From Thermoplasmata archaeon (GTDB lineage: Archaea; Thermoplasmatota; Thermoplasmata; Lutacidiplasmatales; SKW197): a stretch of DNA of 64,000 nucleotides. The position numbers and the translations under genes are program-made. The DNA lies in contig JAVZCK010000002.1 in assembly GCA_038874435.1 (NCBI GenBank), positions 1 to 64,000 on the forward strand. Reading direction: 5' to 3'. This document shows positions 34,471 to 43,509 of the stretch, piece by piece. Each line of letters opens with the position of its first letter. Position 1 is the stretch's first letter. The notes under the pieces are model-generated. The model did not search any database and was not told the origin of the DNA. It saw only the letters and a list, made by a program, of their open reading frames with translations.

Positions 34471-35432
34471 GCCTTTTCCCTTAGCTTTCTAAGCCCTGTG
34501 TTAATGCAGGCATTTACTACAAATTCCACATCACCAGTGCCACTCACACCTGCAGCCCCTGGGTGTCCCCCACTTTCCAGATGCATGTCCGAAGCCACTT
34601 CGCTGAAAATCTCGGTCAAAGAAATCCCAAGTTTTGTCGCATTATTGCTCAATCTCCCGCTTATTCTGAACTCTTTCTCCTTCTGGGAACCAACAAATGC
34701 AATGTCCACGCCTGCATTTACAAGAGCAGTGCAGACCACTGCCTCGTGGGCACTCACAATTGAGCCAGCAACCAAAAACTCTTTGTAGTGCTGGTATTTG
34801 AGACGGGAAAAACCCTTGAGGATGCTTATTCTCTGCGAGAGGTCCTGGTTTTTTTCGCTAAGAATCTCAAAGACATCCTGGATTCGAACACCATGTTCGA
34901 GTAGCTCAGCTGCTGTTCTGAAGGCATGCGGCTTTGCAATGGCAAACTGAGCAGTGTCGGAGGCAATTCCAAATAAAATAGCTTTTGCAATTTCTGGGGT
35001 GATTCGAACTCCAATCTCTCTGAGCATTTCGTACACAACTTCTGCAGTGGAGCTTTTGCTCGGGTCTGCGTAATATGGAAGGTATTCCCAATCGGAGCAA
35101 TAACTATGATGGTCAAGCACCATCGCATTCTCCAGCTTCCCAGCAATTTCACCGAGCATATAGGGGGCAGCAGCATCTAGAACAAGAAAAAAATCAAAAT
35201 CATCAATGCATGGGGCTGTGAGGTAGTTTACACCCATAGCTGAAAATATTTTCTTTGCAGTTCTTGTCGGGTTGTCAGGAATGCCTATCTCAAAAAATGG
35301 GAAGGCAAGTTTGATTGCGATTGCACTTCCAGCAGCATCGCCATCAGCCAGGCAGTGAGTGAGCACAAGGCCTTTTCTTACATTCTGAATTCTTTTCTGG
35401 AATTCTGCGCAAAAATTCTGAAGAGTCATCAT
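34467..35432 (-). CDS. DHH-family phosphoesterase
   Basis: A 321-aa protein with DHH and DHHA1 domains. Metal-binding motifs: HCLADGDAAGSA (Asp30, Asp32), LVLDAAAP (Asp86) and VLDHHS (Asp107, His108, His109), and in DHHA1 the GGHPGAAG substrate motif (about 285-292). Relatives are nanoRNases, pAp phosphatases and RecJ-like nucleases; length fits the nanoRNase/pAp type. Alternate ATG three bases in. It overlaps prefoldin beta and Taw2 by 4 nt each, so the three are co-transcribed. Confidence 0.92.
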   Translation of the reverse strand: MMTLQNFCAEFQKRIQNVRKGLVLTHCLADGDAAGSAIAIKLAFPFFEIGIPDNPTRTAKKIFSAMGVNYLTAPCIDDFDFFLVLDAAAPYMLGEIAGKLENAMVLDHHSYCSDWEYLPYYADPSKSSTAEVVYEMLREIGVRITPEIAKAILFGIASDTAQFAIAKPHAFRTAAELLEHGVRIQDVFEILSEKNQDLSQRISILKGFSRLKYQHYKEFLVAGSIVSAHEAVVCTALVNAGVDIAFVGSQKEKEFRISGRLSNNATKLGISLTEIFSEVASDMHLESGGHPGAAGVSGTGDVEFVVNACINTGLRKLREKA

Positions 35433-35794
35433 GTCTTCTGAAATGCCTGTAAACTCTCTGCAAGTTGCTTCTGCAAGCTCTCATATTTTTCTTTGAGCCG
35501 TTCTTCCTGTTTTTTTATGCTGGTGAGCTTTAGGTTGATACTCTCTTTTGTATTATTGAGCTCGTCCACAATTTCTGTCTTGCTGTTTGCCTTTATGAGC
35601 AAAGAACCGATACTCTTGTATATTGGTGTGTCTTCTTTTGCATCCTTCAGGGTTTCAAGTGCCTGGTCTATCTCTCTCATTTGAAGCTCAAAATTAAACT
35701 TCTGCTGGAGCAGCACCTGTAGTTGCTGTTCAACCTGTCTATACTGGATTATCTGGTTCTGAATTTCAGGTGGCAGTTCTCTTTCACCTATCAT
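35429..35794 (-). CDS. pfdB: Prefoldin subunit beta
   Basis: A 121-aa archaeal prefoldin beta. Two long coiled-coil helices flank the beta-hairpin segment ED-TPIYKSIGSLLIKA (about 54-70), the classic prefoldin pattern. The hexamer (two alpha, four beta) carries unfolded proteins to the thermosome. The alpha subunit is not in this window. It is the first gene of the pfdB-DHH-taw2 operon; 44 nt separate it from the membrane zinc-ribbon gene upstream. Confidence 0.95.
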   Translation of the reverse strand: MIGERELPPEIQNQIIQYRQVEQQLQVLLQQKFNFELQMREIDQALETLKDAKEDTPIYKSIGSLLIKANSKTEIVDELNNTKESINLKLTSIKKQEERLKEKYESLQKQLAESLQAFQKT

Positions 35795-35838
35795 GTTTTC
35801 ACCTTAGGTTTGCATAATTCCAATGGGTATTTAACTCT

Positions 35839-36756
35839 TTATTTCTCGAATTTTTCACCACACTTCCAGCATTTCTCAGCCCCCTCGTCAACAACGGCAC
35901 CGCAGCTGGAACATTTGAGGGTCTTTTTCTTCTCAAGTTCCTCAATTTGTTTACTTTCTGCCTCCTTCTGGGCTTCCATTTCCTTCAGAATCGCCTCTCT
36001 TCTCTGTTTTGCCTTTCCAAACCACCAGTACATGCTTACAAGAAGGTAGTAGCCAACGCCAAGCATCAACATCGTGTTAAGTAAATAGACACCTATGAAT
36101 GAGAAGAGCATTTCATTGTAGTCCATCGTGACGGGCCCTACTCTTATCATTTGCTGTCCTCCCCTTGTCACATTGAGCCAGGCAATAGAACCATTCTGGT
36201 AGTTGCGGTGAATTGAGAAGGTGTAATACCATATCATTGATTTTTCCACACTGGTGTTGTAGTAGTATTTAGCGGTTGTGTTATCTTCATAGTATTTTGT
36301 CATCTCTTCCATCGGGTCATCCAGAATGTAAAGGTCTTTGGAACGAATTAAGTAAACCGTATCGTAGGTATTGTTCTCTTTTTTAATCTCAACAGTGAAA
36401 TTGAATGTTTCCCCACCTTTTCCTTTATAGGGAGAAACAGTGCCATTTGAAAAATGTCCTGCCTCATCGCTGAGCGTGGCATCTTGGCCTGTTTGCACAT
36501 AGTTTGTCTGATAAGCGGCAACAATTATTGCAGTGCCAATTATTACAGGCAGACCAAAACCAAGCAGGAACTTTATGTTTTTCCAGCCAAGAAGCACTGG
36601 AATTCCGAATGTGAAGAGAACGCCAGCGATAGGAACAAGGCAGGTGGCTGTGATGTATGCAGCTACATTGAGTAGAATCACGAGAATAACTGCGAGGATT
36701 CGTGCGAGAATGCTTTTCTCCACCACCTTTTTCAAGTTCCCGAGTTCCAATTTCAT
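35839..36756 (-). CDS. Membrane protein with extracellular domain and C-terminal zinc ribbon
   Basis: A 305-aa protein. Two or three N-terminal membrane helices (about 15-80), an outside domain of about 120 residues with several N-glycosylation sequons (NGT, NFT, NNT, NVT), a further helix (about 215-240), a coiled coil (245-275) and a zinc ribbon CSSC...CWKC (281-297). The ribbon faces the cytoplasm. Same general plan as the zinc-ribbon membrane protein at 25606-26994. Function unknown. Confidence 0.75.
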   Translation of the reverse strand: MKLELGNLKKVVEKSILARILAVILVILLNVAAYITATCLVPIAGVLFTFGIPVLLGWKNIKFLLGFGLPVIIGTAIIVAAYQTNYVQTGQDATLSDEAGHFSNGTVSPYKGKGGETFNFTVEIKKENNTYDTVYLIRSKDLYILDDPMEEMTKYYEDNTTAKYYYNTSVEKSMIWYYTFSIHRNYQNGSIAWLNVTRGGQQMIRVGPVTMDYNEMLFSFIGVYLLNTMLMLGVGYYLLVSMYWWFGKAKQRREAILKEMEAQKEAESKQIEELEKKKTLKCSSCGAVVDEGAEKCWKCGEKFEK

Positions 36757-36813
36757 GCCTAAAGCGAATAAACAGGGGAATAAATAGGTTTGGATGCATT
36801 GTATGTGGTACTA

Positions 36814-38352
36814 ATGTCGTGGGACCCAGACACCATCAAGACAAACGATCAAATCGTAAGCTATATTTCTCTAATTCCGAGGAAAGTTTTATCTATAGCG
36901 AACCGCTACCTGGAATTGATGGAAGAGATTGGTATCGTTGTGGGCAACACTGAACCAACTCAGTTTGACTGTTTGCTTTCAAAAGTCGCTGAGAAAACAG
37001 AATATGTAGAAATCAATCACGAAAAATGCGGTGTTGTTCTTGGTCAAATCGATAATGTAGAAATCAAAACAAAGGGAGAGACAAAAGACCAATATGGGGA
37101 GTTTTTAAATTCAGAGTATAAGGCAATAGCTAAGATTAAGGTCATTGGTTATAGGGACGAACGAAATTTGCTTCAAGTTCCCCATACTCCAATCCTACCT
37201 GGCTCTCCTGTATTCCGTGCCTCTGAGGAAACGATTCGGGAAGTGCTCGGGCTTGGTAGAGAAACCAGAACTGGAGCATATGTGGGTTTGCTTAGGGGAC
37301 ATGATATAGAGGTTTACCTAGACATAAACGACATGGTGCAGAAGCACATTTCAGTGCTGGCAAAAACAGGAGGAGGTAAAAGTTACCTTGTGGGGGTGTT
37401 GCTGGAAGAGTTCATGAAGCATGATGTTACCTGCGTTATTATTGATCCTCATGGAGAGTACCCTTCAATGAGAGAAGCGGGTAAGCTGCCAGAGACGAAG
37501 AGGAATTTCCATGTTTCCCCGAGAGGTTACAGTTCGAAAATCCAAGAATTTTCGCCCGACATCAAAACAAACCCTGCCGCGAAACCCCTCAGATTCACAC
37601 TATCTAGCATGGACGCAAGGGACATCATTGCTCTCACCACAATAAAGAATGTGCGTCAGTATCTCACTCACCTCAGGAAGGCAATAGATACGCTTAGGCA
37701 AACAAAGGGAAGATATACGATAGATGAGATAATCTCAATTTTAGAGACAGAGCAAGAATATGTCGTTGGCACATTGATAAATGAGCTTGAGTATCTTAAG
37801 GATGTGGAAATTTTTGCAGAAGTCGGCACGCATGTGAATGAGATTGTTGTGAAAGGCAAAACCTCTATCATAAATCTTCGTGGCACACCTCCCGATATTC
37901 AGGAGTTAATTGTAACAAGGCTTTGCAATGCTCTTTTTGAGCTTAGGAAGATAAATAAGATCCCACCACTTATGCTTGTAGTTGAAGAGGCACACAACTT
38001 CTGTCCTCAGCAGGGACAGGCAGCGAGTTCTAAGATTCTCAGAACAATTGCCTCAGAAGGCAGAAAATTCGGGCTTGGGCTCTGTATCATAAGTCAGCGT
38101 CCAGCGAAAGTTGATAAAAATGTGCTAAGCCAGTGCAACACCCAGATTATTCTAAAAATTACAAATCCAAATGACTTGAAGGCGGTTTGTGCGTCAGTAG
38201 AAGGCATTACCTCAGGAACAATGGACGAAATCCAGTCCCTCCCTATTGGCACTGCTCTCATAACCTCACCCTCTCTCCCTATGCCCGTATTCGTTGATAT
38301 CAGGCCTCGTGAATCGAAACACGGTGGAGAGGCAGTAAAAATAATTGAGTAA
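36814..38352 (+). CDS. herA: HerA-like DNA translocase ATPase
   Basis: A 512-aa HerA/FtsK-type hexameric ATPase. Residues 1-170 form the HAS-barrel region; Walker A AKTGGGKS (about 183-190), IIDPHGEYPSM, Walker B VVEEAHNFCP (about 389-398), and ISQRPAKVDKNVLSQC with the arginine finger region. HerA normally works with NurA, Mre11 and Rad50 to resect DNA ends, but none is adjacent. The frame opens at 36790 (TTG), but a TATA box aataaatagg (36779-36788) about 28 nt before the ATG at 36814 implies a leaderless transcript from there. Plasmid-type HerA relatives are an alternative. Confidence 0.85.
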   Translation: MSWDPDTIKTNDQIVSYISLIPRKVLSIANRYLELMEEIGIVVGNTEPTQFDCLLSKVAEKTEYVEINHEKCGVVLGQIDNVEIKTKGETKDQYGEFLNSEYKAIAKIKVIGYRDERNLLQVPHTPILPGSPVFRASEETIREVLGLGRETRTGAYVGLLRGHDIEVYLDINDMVQKHISVLAKTGGGKSYLVGVLLEEFMKHDVTCVIIDPHGEYPSMREAGKLPETKRNFHVSPRGYSSKIQEFSPDIKTNPAAKPLRFTLSSMDARDIIALTTIKNVRQYLTHLRKAIDTLRQTKGRYTIDEIISILETEQEYVVGTLINELEYLKDVEIFAEVGTHVNEIVVKGKTSIINLRGTPPDIQELIVTRLCNALFELRKINKIPPLMLVVEEAHNFCPQQGQAASSKILRTIASEGRKFGLGLCIISQRPAKVDKNVLSQCNTQIILKITNPNDLKAVCASVEGITSGTMDEIQSLPIGTALITSPSLPMPVFVDIRPRESKHGGEAVKIIE

Positions 38353-38489
38353 TAGTCGGTAAAAATAATGAAGTGTTCCAAATTGTTCCAAAAACGCTCT
38401 CTTAACGATGTAGTGAGGTTAATGTCCGCAAGGAGGTGCTCTAACTCTATAAAAATGTTAACTCAAGCCCGTAGTTAAAAATTGGTACC

Positions 38490-38521
38490 TACCCGGTAAC
38501 TACCCGGTGAAGTTTATATTT
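38490..38521 (+). promoter_or_regulatory. Tandem 8-bp repeats upstream of TATA at the protease gene
   Basis: TACCCGGT occurs at 38490-38497 and again at 38501-38508, an 11-bp spacing, about one helical turn. It is followed directly by TATA-like gtttatattt (38512-38521). The ATG is at 38555, with an SD-like aggtgat. Two sites on the same DNA face beside BRE/TATA suggest an activator or repressor site. Otherwise the 38353-38554 gap shows no gene. Confidence 0.45.
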
Positions 38522-38554
38522 CTAGAGATGGGTTAGAGCAATAGGTGATATATT

Positions 38555-41500
38555 ATGTATCATCATAGAAGAAAAATTATATTGGGAATAGTGGTGACAG
38601 CAGCGTTAGTGCTAAGTGTGTTCTGGTTTTTATTTTATGAGAAGCCCCAGAGTACCGAGGAAAACCAGCTTGTATATATCACTGCATCAGAAAATCAATT
38701 AAGCATCTTAGAAAAGAGCGGTGTTCGAATAGTAGAAAGATACACAAACTATGCCCTCGTTGAAGTCACACAAAGTGAACGGAGACTGTTAGAAAACGGT
38801 AACTTTGAAGTGGTAGATGTAGACACCACGATTCTTTTACAAAACTATCAGTTTGATCCACTTAAAGGTGAACCCCTTGTTCCTAGAGCAGAATCTGATG
38901 TGAAACTGGTTCAATTTATAGGCCCAGTGAAGGACTCGTGGAAAAGGGCGCTTGTGAATTTGGGTTGCGAGATTTACTGGTATGTCCCCAACAACGCATT
39001 CATTGTAAAGATACCTTCGTCTTCCCTTTCTTTAGTGAAGAAGCTTTCTTTTGTTAGATGGGTAGGTGAATATTTACCATCATATAAGATTGATGCGTCT
39101 CTAAATACTCCTGGTGAATCAAAAGTAGATATTTTGTTATTAACACCAGCATCAACAAGTGAAGTAGTTAATGTGGTAAATGCTTACGGAGGAGAATTGA
39201 TGAGTGTGAGTACCACGAGGATTATAGCTAAGCTCACACAAGCAGGAATAAGAGCGGTTTCTGAGATCCCTGGCGTTGAGTTTATTTCACCCTTCGAAGA
39301 AATGAAAATCCTGAACAACAATGCGCAGTGGATTACTCAGACAGGCAATTCTGAAAACAGAAAAATATGGGATAAAGGCATTCATGGAGAAGGGCAGATT
39401 GTGGGTGAGACAGATACAGGAATTGACTACGACCATGCTGCATTCCGAGACCCGAATGTGCAGATTGTGCTAAACCAGGTAAACCAGAACCACAGAAAGA
39501 TTGTTCTCTATCAGAACTTTGCAGATGGGAAGGACTCAGATAACTCAGGGCATGGAACCCATGTAGCAGGCACAATTGCAGGTGATGATTCCTATGTGGG
39601 AGGAACTGCACCTTACGATGGGATGGCCTATAAAGCTAAGCTAGCGTTCGGAGACATTGGATATGGAGATAGCCTTTCTGGTATTCCCTCCGACTATAAC
39701 AACCTGTTTGGACCCTTATACAATGCAGGTGCAAGAATAATTTCGAATTCATGGGGTTCCTCTAGTGCTTCTTACACAAGCGATGCAAGAATGGTAGATT
39801 TGTTTATGTGGAACCACAAGGACTGCCTTATTCTGTTTGCTAACGGAAATTCTGGTGCGAGTGGAGCACAAACCGTCGGTTCGCCTGCAACAGCTAAAAA
39901 TCTGGTAAGTGTGGGGGCATCCAAAAACAGCCCAAATCAAAATGACATGGCATCCTTTTCGAGCAGAGGAACTACTACCGATGGAAGGTTGAAGCCAACA
40001 ATCTCTGCAGTTGGCTCTAGTTTGTACTCTGCTGATTCTGATGGTAACCTCAACACAAATAATGCAGGATATATAGGTATGGCTGGCACAAGCATGGCAA
40101 CCCCATGTGCTGCTGGAAATGCTGCTCTTGTGAGACAATACTTTATGGAAGGCTGGTATCCAACTGGAACAAAGAATCCTGCAAATGCTTTCACACCATC
40201 TGCGGCCCTGCTGAAAGCGGTACTGATGGTTGGTGGTGTTGAGTTGACTGGTTCGTACAGCGACATGAATAATGAGGGCAAATTCCCGAACAACAGCCAG
40301 GGATGGGGCAGAATTAACCTGGATAACTCATTGTACTTCTCTGGCGACACCTTAGGACTTCAGATAGTTGATGAGACCACTGGAATCAGCACAGGCCAGT
40401 ACAAGGAGTATCAGTACACAATATCCTCCAATGCTCAGCCGTTCAAGGTGATTCTGACATGGACTGATTATCCAGGCACAGTGGGCGCCTCAAAAGCACT
40501 GGTGAATAACTTGGACTTGAAGGTCACAGCTCCAGATGGCAGCGTTTATCTAGGGAATGTATTTTCAGGCAAGAACCCAGGCCACTCAGTTACTGGGGGC
40601 TCACCTGACACCCTGAATGTGGAGGAAGGCGTTATTTTGCCTACGCCAGTTACAGGAACATACACAATCAGGGTGACTGCAACCAATGTGCCTAATGGAC
40701 CTCAACCATTTGCACTTGCAGTAATTGGTGCTTTTGGCTCAGGTGGTGGAGATACCACTCCTCCAACAATCTCAAATGTGCAGGTGAAGAACATCACACA
40801 GGATTCTGCAACGATTACTTGGACTACCGATGAGCCGAGCACGAGCGTGGTGGAATATGGCACCACAACCGCCTATGGGCAGACAGCAATTGGAGCAAAT
40901 GGAGTCACTGCTCACTCTGTTACCTTGCTAGGACTTAGTGCCTCAACCACCTATCACTTTAGAGTTAAATCCGCAGATGCTGCAGGGAACACCGCAGTGA
41001 GTTCTGACCACACCTTTACCACCTTATCCGCAGGAGATACAACACCTCCAGTGATTTCAAATGTGGCAGTTATAAACATTACGTCAAACTCTGCAGTGGT
41101 GCTCTGGACAACAGATGAACCCAGCAGCAGCATTGTGGAATACGGCGCTACAACCTCCTACGGGCAGACGGCATCTGGTGTTGGTGGCGTTACCTCTCAC
41201 TCTGTCTCCCTCTCAGGATTAACCGCATCAACCCTTTATCATTTCAGGGTTAAATCCGCAGATGCTGCAGGCAACCTTGCAACTAGTTCTGACTACACAT
41301 TCACCACCTTATCTGATGGAGGAAATGATACCTCACCTCCCGTAATATCCAATGTAGCGGTTAGCAATATTACCCAGGATTCCGCAACAGTTACCTGGAC
41401 TACCGATGAGCCAAGCACGAGCGTAGTGGAGTATGGTTTGGATACAAATTATGGTGAATCTGCAGATGGCCCAGATGGTGTCACATTCCACACAGTGGTT

Positions 41501-43438
41501 CTAACAGGGCTTACACCTGCAACAACCTACCACTTCAGGGTGAGTTCAAAGGACGCCGTTGGAAACACTGCTGAAAGTGACGACTATACCTTCACAACCA
41601 GTCAGGCAGACACAACACCACCTGTAATCTCCAATGTTGCAGTCTCTGGAATAACAATGACCTCAGCGATAGTTACATGGACCACAGATGAACCAAGCAC
41701 AAGTGTTGTGGAGTACGGCACCACCACATCCTACGGAGAGGTGGCAATAGGTGCTACTGGGGTAACATCTCACCAGGTGACTTTGACAGGATTGACACCA
41801 TCTACGAAATATCACTTCAGAGTAAATTCAAAAGATGCTTACGGCAACACTGCAGTCAGTCAGGATTATAATTTCACGACTGCCTCTAATGATACCACGC
41901 CTCCAAAGATTTCAAATGTTACGGTGGTAAACATCACATCAACTTCTGCAGTGGTTATGTGGACTACGGATGAACCCAGCAGCAGCATTGTAGAATATGG
42001 CACTACTACCTCCTACGGGCAGACGGCAACCGGCGCAAATGGAGTCATTTCTCACTCTGTCCAACTATCTGGCTTAACTGCATCAACCACTTATCATTTC
42101 AGAGTCAAATCAGCAGATGTCAACGGAAACACTGCCACAAGTTCTGACTACACATTCACAACATCTGGTGGCGGTGGAGACACAACACCTCCTGTCATCT
42201 CAAATGTGGCTGTGAAAAACATCACGGCTACCTCTGCAATTATAACCTGGATAACAGATGAGCCCAGCAGTAGTGTAGTAGATTACGGCACGACCACTGC
42301 CTATGGAAAGAGTGCAACGGGCGCTGGGAATACAACATCACACTCTGTCTCTTTATCTGGACTGACACCAGGGACGCTCTACCACTTTATGGTAAAGTCA
42401 ACGGATGCCTATGGCAATGCCGCAAACAGTTCTGACTATACATTCACAACATTAAACGATACCACAGTGATTCCACTTACGGATGGAGTGCCAGAAACAG
42501 GCACACTTAACGGACCAAAGGACACAAGATACTACAGTCTGGTGGTGCCAGCAGGGAAAATAAAATTGAAAGTTGAGTTGAGCGGCCCTGCATACACTGA
42601 CTTTGATGTCTATGTTAAACTCGGAGCACTGCCGACACTGTCCAGCTACGACTACAGAGGCGTAAATTCAAACTCTAATGAGCTTGTGAACATAAACGCA
42701 CCCTCCCCTGGAACATGGTATTTCATGGTCTATTCTTATTCTGGTAAAGGTTCCTTCACAATCAAGGCCACCACGACTGCACCACCGTCAGTCACACCGC
42801 TCACAGACGGAGTGCCGTACACAGACACAATCAATGGAACTGGGTATGGCAAATACTACTCAATCACAGTGGCTGCAGGAAGAGCCCAGCTGAAAATAGA
42901 GCTCGTAGGTTCAAGTTCCTACTACTACAAAGACTTTGACCTCTATGTGAAATACAATGCACTCCCAACCACTCTGAGCTATGACTACAAGAGCACCAGT
43001 TCCTCCTCCAACGAAAAAATTTCCATATTGAACCCAGCCGAGGGTATCTGGTTCATATATGTCTTCTCATACTATGGTGCTGGCAGTTATACTATTAAGG
43101 CAACAACAACAGACACTGTGGACGATGGACAACTTCAGGATGGTGTGGCTAAGACGAGTTCGCTGAGCGGAAGTGGAAGGGGCGAATACTTCTACATCAC
43201 AATTCCAACTGGGAAGTACAGGTTAAGAATTGACCTCACTGGACCATCTAACGCTGACTTTGACCTCTATGTGAAACTGAATTCAAAGCCAACTCCATGC
43301 TACTATGACATCAGAAGTGTGGGACCCTCGTCTTACGAAACGATAATCATTGGCTATCCGCCAGCTGGAACATGGTACATCTTGGTGTACTCCTATTACG
43401 GTTCTGGCAGCTTCACAATCAAAGCCACGACCTACTAA
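38555..43438 (+). CDS. Secreted subtilisin-like (S8) protease with FN3 and PPC repeats
   Basis: A 1627-aa exported protease. A membrane/signal helix (8-27) precedes a prodomain (about 30-260). The catalytic triad is complete: Asp in ETDTGIDYDHA (about 287), His in SGHGTHVAG (about 332), Ser in AGTSMATP (about 512). A jelly-roll-like domain (600-725) follows, then six tandem FN3-like (phosphatase-N type) repeats of about 95 aa starting near 40750, 41035, 41326, 41608, 41890 and 42178, and three PPC domains (42465-43438). PPC and FN3 domains likely bind polysaccharide or cell surface. No C-terminal membrane anchor is seen. Confidence 0.93.
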   Translation: MYHHRRKIILGIVVTAALVLSVFWFLFYEKPQSTEENQLVYITASENQLSILEKSGVRIVERYTNYALVEVTQSERRLLENGNFEVVDVDTTILLQNYQFDPLKGEPLVPRAESDVKLVQFIGPVKDSWKRALVNLGCEIYWYVPNNAFIVKIPSSSLSLVKKLSFVRWVGEYLPSYKIDASLNTPGESKVDILLLTPASTSEVVNVVNAYGGELMSVSTTRIIAKLTQAGIRAVSEIPGVEFISPFEEMKILNNNAQWITQTGNSENRKIWDKGIHGEGQIVGETDTGIDYDHAAFRDPNVQIVLNQVNQNHRKIVLYQNFADGKDSDNSGHGTHVAGTIAGDDSYVGGTAPYDGMAYKAKLAFGDIGYGDSLSGIPSDYNNLFGPLYNAGARIISNSWGSSSASYTSDARMVDLFMWNHKDCLILFANGNSGASGAQTVGSPATAKNLVSVGASKNSPNQNDMASFSSRGTTTDGRLKPTISAVGSSLYSADSDGNLNTNNAGYIGMAGTSMATPCAAGNAALVRQYFMEGWYPTGTKNPANAFTPSAALLKAVLMVGGVELTGSYSDMNNEGKFPNNSQGWGRINLDNSLYFSGDTLGLQIVDETTGISTGQYKEYQYTISSNAQPFKVILTWTDYPGTVGASKALVNNLDLKVTAPDGSVYLGNVFSGKNPGHSVTGGSPDTLNVEEGVILPTPVTGTYTIRVTATNVPNGPQPFALAVIGAFGSGGGDTTPPTISNVQVKNITQDSATITWTTDEPSTSVVEYGTTTAYGQTAIGANGVTAHSVTLLGLSASTTYHFRVKSADAAGNTAVSSDHTFTTLSAGDTTPPVISNVAVINITSNSAVVLWTTDEPSSSIVEYGATTSYGQTASGVGGVTSHSVSLSGLTASTLYHFRVKSADAAGNLATSSDYTFTTLSDGGNDTSPPVISNVAVSNITQDSATVTWTTDEPSTSVVEYGLDTNYGESADGPDGVTFHTVVLTGLTPATTYHFRVSSKDAVGNTAESDDYTFTTSQADTTPPVISNVAVSGITMTSAIVTWTTDEPSTSVVEYGTTTSYGEVAIGATGVTSHQVTLTGLTPSTKYHFRVNSKDAYGNTAVSQDYNFTTASNDTTPPKISNVTVVNITSTSAVVMWTTDEPSSSIVEYGTTTSYGQTATGANGVISHSVQLSGLTASTTYHFRVKSADVNGNTATSSDYTFTTSGGGGDTTPPVISNVAVKNITATSAIITWITDEPSSSVVDYGTTTAYGKSATGAGNTTSHSVSLSGLTPGTLYHFMVKSTDAYGNAANSSDYTFTTLNDTTVIPLTDGVPETGTLNGPKDTRYYSLVVPAGKIKLKVELSGPAYTDFDVYVKLGALPTLSSYDYRGVNSNSNELVNINAPSPGTWYFMVYSYSGKGSFTIKATTTAPPSVTPLTDGVPYTDTINGTGYGKYYSITVAAGRAQLKIELVGSSSYYYKDFDLYVKYNALPTTLSYDYKSTSSSSNEKISILNPAEGIWFIYVFSYYGAGSYTIKATTTDTVDDGQLQDGVAKTSSLSGSGRGEYFYITIPTGKYRLRIDLTGPSNADFDLYVKLNSKPTPCYYDIRSVGPSSYETIIIGYPPAGTWYILVYSYYGSGSFTIKATTY

Positions 43439-43462
43439 ACTCTTTTTCTTTAATTTTTTAAT
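43439..43462 (+). terminator. T-rich terminator after the protease
   Basis: The protease stop is followed at once by actctttttctttaatttttt, two long T runs in 22 nt, typical of archaeal termination. Confidence 0.6.
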
Positions 43463-43474
43463 CTGCAACCACTC

Positions 43475-43490
43475 TTAAATTATATATACC
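43475..43490 (+). promoter_or_regulatory. Promoter of the ABC transporter operon
   Basis: A strong TATA element ttaaattatatatacc ends about 20 nt before the ATG at 43510. Transcription would begin almost at that ATG, giving a leaderless mRNA and excluding the upstream GTG at 43495. Confidence 0.6.
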
Positions 43491-43509
43491 AAATGTGTTT
43501 AGAGAACCG

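Noticed and set aside
40750-42460. Six FN3-like repeats as an assembly duplication
   Set aside because: The copies differ at many codons and in length, and the frame is kept, so they are genuine diverged domains.
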